From Noviherbaspirillum sp. L7-7A (GTDB taxonomy: Bacteria; Pseudomonadota; Gammaproteobacteria; Burkholderiales; Burkholderiaceae_D): a stretch of DNA of 64,000 nt. The notes below the pieces were generated by a model. It did not search any database. It saw only the letters and a program-made list of their open reading frames with translations, and was not told where the DNA came from. This document shows, piece by piece, positions 37,867-45,800 of this stretch; the stretch's first letter is position 1; the number at the start of each line of letters is the position of its first letter. Location of the stretch: positions 2,294,001 to 2,358,000 of the forward strand of contig NZ_JAHQRJ010000001.1 in assembly GCF_019052805.1 (NCBI RefSeq), given 5' to 3'. The translations under genes and the position numbers were made by a program.

Positions 37867-39207
37867 ATGCGCCTATCCCGCCTTGCCGCCCTGTTTGCCA
37901 CCACCCTCTTCGCCTGCCAGACGCAGGCTGCCGACCTGTTGCAGGTTTATCGGGAGGCGCTGGCGAATGACGCGGTGTTTGCCAGCGCCCGGGCGGCGCT
38001 GACGGCCGGCGCGGAACGCGCGCCGCAGGGCCTGGCCGGACTGTTCCCCACCGTCGGCGTCACCGGTAGCTATGTGCGCACCGACGGCACGGTGGATATC
38101 TCCAGCCTTAATGTCAGGCGCGACAGCGGCGCCACCGTCAACAGCTATACGGTGTCGCTGGCGCAGCCGCTGCTGCGCTGGGCCAACTGGGAAACCTACC
38201 AGCAGGGCAAGCTGCTGACGGCGGTGAGCGAAGCCCAGTTCGCTCAGGCCCAGCAGGATCTGATCGTGCGGGTGGCGCAGGCCTATTTCGACGTGCTGGC
38301 GGCGCAGGATGTGCTGGCCACGGTGCAGGCGCAGAAGGTTGCGATCACCGAGCAGCTGGCCTCGGCCAAGCGCAATTTCGAAGTCGGCACCGCCACCATC
38401 ACCGACAGCCAGGAAGCCCAGGCGCGCTACGACCTGGCCGAGGCGCAGGAGTCGGCCGCCATGAACGACCTGGAAGTCAAGCGCAGCGCGCTGCAGCAGA
38501 TCATTGGCCGCCCGGCCGGCGACCTGGCCACGCTCAAGCCTGGCCTGCTGCTGCCCAAGCCGGACCCGGAACGCATGGAGCCATGGATAGACAGTGCCGA
38601 GACCCGCAACTACGGCGTGATGGCGCAGCAACTCTCGCTGGAAGTGGCGCGGCGCGAAATCAGCAAGAACCGGGCCGGTCATTATCCGACGCTGGACCTG
38701 GTCGCCAGCCGCACCCATTCGAACCAGAGCGGCGTGCTGCCCACGGCGGCGACCCAGGCGGCCGGCATCGTTTCCAATACCAGCAATATCGGCGTGCAGT
38801 GGAATATTCCGCTGTTCTCGGGCTTTGCAGTAACCAGCCGCGTGCGGGAGTCCATCGCCCTGGAAGAGCGCAGCCGGGCTGACCTCGAGAATGCCCGCCG
38901 CGTTGCCACACAGGGGGCGCGCCAGGCTTTCCTGGGCATCAACAGCGGCCTGGCCCAGGTGCGGGCGCTGCAGGCGGCGGAAGTGTCGAGCCAGTCGGCG
39001 CTGGAATCGAACCGGCTTGGCTACCAGGTGGGCGTGCGCATCAATATCGACGTGCTCAATGCGCAGCAGCAGCTCTACGCCACCCGGCGCGACCTGGCGC
39101 GTGCCCGCTATGACACCCTGGTCAACAGCCTGCGCCTGAAATCGGCGGCCGGCGTGCTGCGCGAGGAAGATCTGGCGCAGGTGAATGCGCTGCTGCAGTC
39201 GCTCTGA
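37867..39207 (+). CDS. tolC: TolC family outer-membrane channel
   Basis: This outer-membrane efflux and secretion channel has 446 residues. GGAG precedes the ATG at 37867, which begins a Sec signal peptide (MRLSRLAALFATTLFACQTQA, then ADLLQVYREALANDAVF). The two TolC halves show long helical stretches with the conserved LRWANWETYQQG, LIVRVAQAYFDVLAAQD and QAFLGINSGLAQVRALQAAE segments. It is the only stand-alone channel in the window and may serve the RND pump upstream and the type I secretion system at 7-17 kb, both of which lack their own. Confidence 0.95.
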   Translation: MRLSRLAALFATTLFACQTQAADLLQVYREALANDAVFASARAALTAGAERAPQGLAGLFPTVGVTGSYVRTDGTVDISSLNVRRDSGATVNSYTVSLAQPLLRWANWETYQQGKLLTAVSEAQFAQAQQDLIVRVAQAYFDVLAAQDVLATVQAQKVAITEQLASAKRNFEVGTATITDSQEAQARYDLAEAQESAAMNDLEVKRSALQQIIGRPAGDLATLKPGLLLPKPDPERMEPWIDSAETRNYGVMAQQLSLEVARREISKNRAGHYPTLDLVASRTHSNQSGVLPTAATQAAGIVSNTSNIGVQWNIPLFSGFAVTSRVRESIALEERSRADLENARRVATQGARQAFLGINSGLAQVRALQAAEVSSQSALESNRLGYQVGVRINIDVLNAQQQLYATRRDLARARYDTLVNSLRLKSAAGVLREEDLAQVNALLQSL

Positions 39208-39241
39208 GCCTTAGTTCGGTACGCGGGCGCTCCATAGGCCA

Positions 39242-39260
39242 GTGCCGACGCGCTCGGCAC
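39242..39260. terminator. Hairpin after tolC
   Basis: GTGCCGA and TCGGCAC pair around CGCGC in the convergent gap after tolC. No T-run follows, so termination is uncertain. Confidence 0.3.
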
Positions 39261-39386
39261 GATCGGCACGATCAGCGCTTCTTGTGCTTGGACCGTTTCA
39301 CTACCGACCATGTCACAGGCGAAAGGGCCGAAACCGCGGTGCAGTAAATCTGCAGTGTCAGGCGCTGTCATGGATACAATTCGGCG

Positions 39387-41105
39387 TCAGGCCTGCCCTG
39401 CCCGCCTCACGCCTATCACCACCCGCCTGTTTGGCGCCAGGCAATCCTGCTGCTCCTGACCGCTGCCCGCGCAACTTGACAGCGGCACCTTGGGATCGGC
39501 CGCGCCCATGCCGCGCACCGTGATCGGCACGTCCGGGAAACCGTTCGCCTTCAAGTAATCCCGCACCGCTTCCGCCCGCGCCTGCGACAGCTTCAGATTG
39601 ACCGCATCGCTGCCGAGCTGATCGGTATAGCCGCTGATGGTCAGGCCGGCAATGCGCTCGCCATCCTCCACTGACGCTCTCGCTTCCTCGATCAAACTGT
39701 CCAGTTCTTCCTTGCCCTCCGGTTTCAGCGTTGCCTGATCGAAGTCGAACAGCACATCGGACGGCAAGTCCAGATCGTCCGACGCCGGCACATCCGCCTT
39801 GCAAACCGGGCACGGCGCCCCGCCACAGGCGGTGCCGCTGTCGGACGTGCCATTGCCTGGCGTATTGGCGTCGTCATTGCCGGACGCGGGTTGATCGTTG
39901 CCGTTGGCGGGTGGCGCCGGCGGATCGCCACTGCCCTTGTTGCCGGCCGGGTCGGACGAGGTGGGCGGCTGTGATGCGGGTGGATTCGAGGAACCGCCTG
40001 GCCCGGCGGGATCGGCTGACCTGCTGCCTTCCGGCGACACCCAGACTGGGTTCGCCCACTCGAAGGCATCGCTGTTCATGTGTAGCGTGATATCGGTGAC
40101 CACCGGCACCCTGCCCTTGGCCAGCAAGGCGCTGACAAAGCTGTCCTTGCCATCGTCGGCCGCCTGCAAACCGCCGGCGAACACCTTGGCCACCAGCGGC
40201 ACGCCCGGCCGGTAGCCATGGGTGATGCGCACCTTGAGCAGATTGGCGTCGAAGATGTTTTGTCCTGAGCTGGCCTTGATGATGGCGGGATTGCGCAGCG
40301 CCAGCGACGAATTGGGCAGCACGCGGGCATTGGTATTGTGCTTTTCCTTGAGTTCCGGCTCGCTGAAGTCATCGAAGCTGGCCTTGGTGGGATTGATCAG
40401 CTCCAGGCGGAAGTTACCCTGCATGTCGACCGCCGCCCGCGCCGCCGCCTGCGCCACTTCCCCGGCATTGCTTCCGCCGCCATACAGCGGCGCCAGGTGG
40501 CGCAGGTAGGCCGCGCTGATGGACTCGGCGGTCGCATTGTGCATGCTGCCTGCCCGCACTGCCATGAAGCCGGCATGGTTGACCTGGTTTTTGGTAAAGA
40601 ACAGCAGTGCGTATTGAAGTAGCGCCAGGCCGACCAGCAGCAATACCGGGGCGACGATGATGAACTCGGTCATCGAGGCGCCGCGCTGGGGATGGGAGGG
40701 TAGCGCGGCTTGCTTGTTGAAAAAGGGATGGGCCAGGCGGTGGCCACGCGTGATGCCCAGTCGCGTGATGCTGCCGGCGGCCATTTCCAGCACATGTTTT
40801 GCGCGGGGGGCGGCACTGGCGCGCCACGGGGGAATGTTGGCGACGCAGCGCAGGACCACGCCGTGAGCGTCGAGATAGAGAACGTCGATGGTTTGCCGTA
40901 TGAAGGCGGTATGAATGCTGGCGCAACGGGTCAGAAGCAAGGCGTTCGCAGGGACCAAAGGGTGCGCGAACATCAGCCCTCGCAGGCGGTGCCAGAAGTT
41001 GTCGGCGGTCCGGACATTCAAGGGCTTGAAGCCAGAGCTGGTATGCAGACCGGTTGTGGGGTCAGCACCCGTAACCTGGGTTGAGCGCGGCGAAACGCGG
41101 GCCAT
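39387..41105 (-). CDS. DUF192-TadE-OmpA fusion protein
   Basis: Three unrelated domains lie in one 572-residue protein. Residues about 25-120 are a DUF192 domain (NFWHRLRGLMFAHPL, IHTAFIRQTIDVLYLD, GSITRLGI). About 142-190 is a TadE-like segment (RGASMTEFIIVAPVLLLVGLA, then a hydrophobic helix), as in minor pilins of Tad pili. A Pro/Asn/Gly-rich linker leads to a C-terminal OmpA-like peptidoglycan-binding domain (VLFDFDQATLKPEG ... SGYTDQLGSDAVNLKLSQARAEAVRDYL). The ATG at 41105 follows GAGG; a TTG further upstream is less likely. No Tad pilus genes are nearby. The assembly could be a membrane protein holding the cell wall, but the function is not known. Confidence 0.88.
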   Translation of the reverse strand: MARVSPRSTQVTGADPTTGLHTSSGFKPLNVRTADNFWHRLRGLMFAHPLVPANALLLTRCASIHTAFIRQTIDVLYLDAHGVVLRCVANIPPWRASAAPRAKHVLEMAAGSITRLGITRGHRLAHPFFNKQAALPSHPQRGASMTEFIIVAPVLLLVGLALLQYALLFFTKNQVNHAGFMAVRAGSMHNATAESISAAYLRHLAPLYGGGSNAGEVAQAAARAAVDMQGNFRLELINPTKASFDDFSEPELKEKHNTNARVLPNSSLALRNPAIIKASSGQNIFDANLLKVRITHGYRPGVPLVAKVFAGGLQAADDGKDSFVSALLAKGRVPVVTDITLHMNSDAFEWANPVWVSPEGSRSADPAGPGGSSNPPASQPPTSSDPAGNKGSGDPPAPPANGNDQPASGNDDANTPGNGTSDSGTACGGAPCPVCKADVPASDDLDLPSDVLFDFDQATLKPEGKEELDSLIEEARASVEDGERIAGLTISGYTDQLGSDAVNLKLSQARAEAVRDYLKANGFPDVPITVRGMGAADPKVPLSSCAGSGQEQQDCLAPNRRVVIGVRRAGQA

Positions 41106-41112
41106 CCCTGCC

Positions 41113-41397
41113 TCACTCACCAGAACCTCCGCTCCAAGCCTCCCCGCCACCCCAGTCAACCGGATAAATCACCTGGCGCACAAACCGGTGAAATGAGGAA
41201 TAAGTCCACTGCACCACGCGCGACACAGGCAGGACGACAACGGCATCCAAGATGAAGGGCCGTTGGGCGCGCACTGATTGCAATGCCTTGCCCAAGATTG
41301 CGATGTGCTCAATCAGCAAAGAGAAAATCAGGTTTAGCAAGGCGCCATTAAAGCAATAACTGGCGCCGGGAAGGAAATTGCAACGGTATTGGACCAT
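41113..41397 (-). CDS. Small putative membrane protein
   Basis: This 94-residue ORF has one or two hydrophobic segments ([17 protein letters not shown] and [15 protein letters not shown]). It ends seven bases before the start of the DUF192-TadE-OmpA gene on the same strand, suggesting translational coupling. The start is uncertain: the ATG at 41397 lacks a clear ribosome-binding site, and a GTG lies 13 codons further upstream. No family was recognised. Confidence 0.45.
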   Translation of the reverse strand: MVQYRCNFLPGASYCFNGALLNLIFSLLIEHIAILGKALQSVRAQRPFILDAVVVLPVSRVVQWTYSSFHRFVRQVIYPVDWGGGEAWSGGSGE

Positions 41398-41476
41398 GGC
41401 TTTTGAGGTTATTTGCAGTTTTTGGTAGGTGGGCACAGATTTCGCAGCGCTCCACCCAGGCTACGATGGCTGCTTT

Positions 41477-42058
41477 TTAAGATGCCTCCTTGCCTAGTTC
41501 GAGCCAAATAATTCTTTCTATAGCCGCTTGAATGAATTTGCATTCAAAAACAGGAACATTTTGACATGTATACAATGACTGCAAACCTGCATTCATTTTT
41601 CTCCAGTCATTATCTCCCCACTCACCGGAAAAGTAGATTATTCCCTTTCTATAAAAAAGATCTTCATTTAACTCAGTAAAAAAATAGATAATACCTGTCT
41701 TTTTATCTTTTATTCTCAACAAAGACCTATCATCCAATCCAAATTTTTTGAACCATAAGTGACCATCAAAACGGTGAATTATTGAGTATATCTCTCTTCT
41801 ATTGTCAGTCGAAAAATTTGTAATCCGCTGAATCCATACATCGAGGATTTGACAGTTTTCTTTCCCATCAATAGATAAATAGTATCGTCTCGAGGAAAAC
41901 GGGGTATTTGGCCTTTTTGGCTCAGAAGCCTTGATTCTTTTACATATAGATTCCGGCTCAACAACGAAGCGGCTTGTGATTTCCCGATCAAAATCCTCTT
42001 GCCTAGCATTACAATCCGAAGAAATAAAAAATAGAATATATAGAAATAAAAATTTCAT
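41477..42058 (-). CDS. Exported small protein, candidate RHS immunity protein
   Basis: This 193-residue protein is encoded in AT-rich DNA unlike the surrounding genome. It starts with a short signal peptide (MKFLFLYILFFISSDCNA), so it should be exported. The mature part has paired cysteines and aromatic residues and matches no family I know. The ATG at 42058 follows AGGG. It is the second small exported gene after the RHS gene. By position and composition it is a candidate immunity protein for the RHS tip; no homology supports this. Confidence 0.72.
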   Translation of the reverse strand: MKFLFLYILFFISSDCNARQEDFDREITSRFVVEPESICKRIKASEPKRPNTPFSSRRYYLSIDGKENCQILDVWIQRITNFSTDNRREIYSIIHRFDGHLWFKKFGLDDRSLLRIKDKKTGIIYFFTELNEDLFYRKGIIYFSGEWGDNDWRKMNAGLQSLYTCQNVPVFECKFIQAAIERIIWLELGKEAS

Positions 42059-42091
42059 CAAACCCTGCTCTCTTCGGCAAAGAACGAATTG

Positions 42092-42799
42092 TTACCGACT
42101 AAGTTCTTCAATTATGGCCGACACAACCGAGCGATAACGATTCCTGCATTCAATAGGCAATTCAAGCTGACGAAGCTCCAATGGATCGGTGTATGTTGCA
42201 TTTAGCCACCCAGAAATCACATCATTCCAATATCCCTTAGGATCAGTCAATGGATCATTTTTCCCGAATTCAGGAAAATGAAATAGAAGCATATAGCTTA
42301 TGGCTAAATATTTTCTCGCAATTTCACAATTGACGGGACCAAATCCCGCAGCGGCACTGTAACCTGCATTCCCATAAACATAATCCACTTGCATTCTTTC
42401 TCCACTAACCTTATGCAGTAAAATTAGCGGTATCCAGCTTCCAGTCATGATAGGCGAAACTTTCCATCGCCCTCCGATGTATTTTGAAATCCGTATTGGA
42501 TATCCATAAATTTTGCTAGTGAACTTTGATGTCTCCATCTCACCAACATCATATAATTCACACATACCATCACCATCAGCATCAAGCCAACGCCGCATAA
42601 AGATCTTATGCCTATTTTTTTCTGGATCGAGGAAAAATATTGGTGGAATAGGCTTTGCCGATGGCCTATTGCATTTCCCAGCATTCACCCACAAAAAATC
42701 TTCTTTAAATTTATCAGGCTGCTGTGGTTTGCCAAAATCAGCTGCTACTGAACTTTTTAAAATAGCTATTCCTAGAAAAAAAATATAGATTTTCTTCAT
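42092..42799 (-). CDS. Exported protein immediately after the RHS gene, candidate immunity protein
   Basis: This 235-residue protein has a signal peptide (MKKIYIFFLGIAILKSSVAA) and is encoded in AT-rich DNA. It begins three bases after the RHS stop codon and so is probably translated with it. A Ca-binding-like DADGDGMC stretch is visible at about 74. No family was recognised. The tight coupling to an RHS gene with a variable tip is typical of immunity genes; export would place the protein in the periplasm, where it could meet an RHS tip acting in that compartment. Confidence 0.78.
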   Translation of the reverse strand: MKKIYIFFLGIAILKSSVAADFGKPQQPDKFKEDFLWVNAGKCNRPSAKPIPPIFFLDPEKNRHKIFMRRWLDADGDGMCELYDVGEMETSKFTSKIYGYPIRISKYIGGRWKVSPIMTGSWIPLILLHKVSGERMQVDYVYGNAGYSAAAGFGPVNCEIARKYLAISYMLLFHFPEFGKNDPLTDPKGYWNDVISGWLNATYTDPLELRQLELPIECRNRYRSVVSAIIEELSR

Positions 42800-42802
42800 G
42801 AT

Positions 42803-45800
42803 TCAACCAAGATTTAAAGGCAAAAGAAGCAAACTGTTCAAACTAATATCTGACTTTCTGGCACACCGCAGCGAAGAGTAATTGCCATATTCATCGAAGC
42901 CTGGAGAACCAGCCATTTTCTTTACGTAATCATGTGCATCGTTCTTTTTTAAATTTTGAATGCTAGACCACCAAGCGCCGCCGTTGTGTCTACGTGCGAG
43001 ACGCAGAGCCATCTCTAAATTTATACTCAGTTGGTTTTCCGCGGGTTTTTCTTTTGCCAACGGATAGAGATCGTCTTCACTGTACTTAAGGCCATGCTCT
43101 TTGTCATTTATTAACTGCTGCTCCCGAATTTGAAAATACAAAATAGCAAGTGCCTCCATCTTTCCGCCGGCCGAATTATCACTAACAAGATTCCTAAACC
43201 ATGTTTCTGCATTGGAAACTGTATTCCATGCATACCAGGAAAGTGAATCCAACAGCTCCTTTGGATTAGTTCCATTAACATAATCTACTTTTGACTTAAG
43301 TTCACCATTGACGAATTTTTCCAAAAAATTCCAAGCATCGCTTTCAAGACCTGTTTTCATGGAAAACTCTTCTCTAACAGTCACTTTTAAATCTTCCCAT
43401 TGCTTTGAACTGTCCAATCCCGAAGGGCAATCCATATTTCTATAGAGATAACGACTTTTTTTACCACTCAAACAATCAGCGTATACATAGGCCCATCTGG
43501 CACGCGTCGATGCCAAATTAATGTCACTCTTATTAGTATTACTATCGAATATTCTATCAATTAATACTGTGCTAATTTTGTATTTTCTGACCGCAGAATC
43601 ATTAAGAACATTTTCCGTAATAATTTCAGTAAAAGTTTCTGGTGCAAATTGAAGATGACTGAACGCAGCAGGTATTCTATTCTTGTACTCACTTGGAATT
43701 TTCAAAAATATACCAGCTTTAGATGGGCAACCTTTCGATGCACAGTCTTTATAAACTTCAGTTATTTCATTTAATGAAATCGCCTGATTTAGCCTTAAAA
43801 ATTTTCTGAATCTTATTGTCTCCACTTCATTTCCGCTGAGCGATATATCACCGCAATTCAAAATTCTCTGCGGAATCTTATTTTCAATAGGCGATATCGG
43901 ATTTTCATCTGCAGCAAACTTTATTGCAGGAAGAAGCATATTTTTACTAGGGCACAGTTTCGCATCTTCGCTATTGCCGGCTAACCCCGCCACCAACAAC
44001 GCCGCATCCCGATTACTAAAATTCCCAATCGTAAAATTTGGCAATCCAATCAGATGCTTCCCGTAATGCTTCCTGAACCCATCCACCGTTTCATCCGCCG
44101 CTCCATTCCACGACACCGCTTTCTTCCCACCCGTTAAATAATCCCCACTACCGTCGAACAGCAGCCCCGTCTGGTTTTTCGCGTACTTTTCCATTAGCTG
44201 GTTGATCGCCTCGCTGCCGCCGTCGCCCTTAGCTTCGATGCCGTCGATGCTGAAGGCCCAGCGAGCCCGGGTGAAGCCCTGGGTCACGCCCAGCTGCTTA
44301 CCCTTGGCGTCGGTCGTCAAGGCGTAATAGATCAGGCGGGCGGCGCCGTCGGGGTCGATGTAGTGCCAAGGTTGGCCGGCGACGTAGGCGGTGAGGTCCA
44401 GTCGCAGCGCGGGCGGGACGTCGGCGGAAAGGGTGTCGGCGATGCCGGCCGGGTCGGGACTAAGGAAGCGACCCTGCGACGGGTCGTAGTAGCGGGCGAT
44501 GTGATAGGACAGGCCGGTTTCATCGTCGGCATACTGGTTCACCAGGCGCAGCCTGGGGTCGTGCGGGCTGGACGGCGCGCTGTTCGGGCGATGGCCCCAG
44601 GCGTCCAACTCGGCGCGCCACAGGGTTTGTGCCGGCTTGCCATCATCTGCCAGGGCGCGAACTTCACTCAGTGCGCCGCGGCTGTCGGTTTGCAGCGCAT
44701 GCGCGACGCCCTCGCGCAGCCAGGCCACTGCCCGATAACCCTCGTACAGGTACTGGTTCAGGCTGCGACGGCCCTTCGGATTGATCTTTACCGCAGCAAC
44801 CAGCTGGGTGCCTTCGTACAGGTAATACTCATCGCCAGCAGCGGTGTGCTTGCTGGCGCGGCGCCCGCGGGCGTCGTAGCGGTAGCGGGCGACGGGTTGC
44901 GATCCGGACTGGTCAGCACCGGGAACGGCACCCACCTCGCTCAGCTGGCTGGCGGCATTCCAGCGCAGCAGTAGTTCTCCCCCGGGGGCGGACAGGCGGT
45001 GCGGCAAGCCGGCTGCATCATGGTCGGCGCCCGGCGCCTGTGCGCTCAAGCCCGTTTCGACATCGGTTGCCCTGCCGGTCGCTCCTGCTGCTCCCCCCGC
45101 TCCGGCCGATCCCGCCGCTCCCCTCGCTCCGGCCGCTGCTGCCGCTCCTGCCCTCACCGCAGGCAATCCCGCTGGCATCGTCATCACCGCCGCGCCCGAT
45201 GCCGCCGCCAACGTTTGTTCCGCTTCCCGCGGCGCAAACACCGCAATGCGGGTTTTCAAGCGCCAGCGGTCCAGCCAGGTTTCAGGCAATCGGGTCATCA
45301 GCCCATCCATCCATACCGGCCAGTGGATCTGCTCGATGGCCGCCTGCTGGCTGCGATACGGTGCGCTGGCGTAGTAGCGCCAGGCCAGGCGCTCGCCGCC
45401 CGGCAGGGTGCGCGAGATCAGGCGGCCGGCGCTGTCATAGCGTGACTGCAGGCTCATCCTGACCGGCGCGCCGCTGCCGGCACCGGCGATCTCCACCTGC
45501 ATCTGGCTGACCTGGCCCCAGGGCGCGTGGCGGTAGTGGGTGGCATGCGTCTGCTGGCCGGCGATGCGCACGGTTTCAGTCACACGCTCGGGACCGCGCC
45601 AGGCAATGTCCACCCGCTCCGGCAACGCGCCCGGCATGGTCCGCTCCAACTGCAGCAGGCGGCCGGCGGCGTCGTAGCGGGCCAGCGTGACGGCGCCGCG
45701 GGCGTCGCGGATCTCGACCAGGCGGCCGGCTTCGTCGTAGCGGCCATGCTGCCAGCCCTGGCCGGGATTGCGTATTGCCACCACCTGGCCGAAATCGTCG

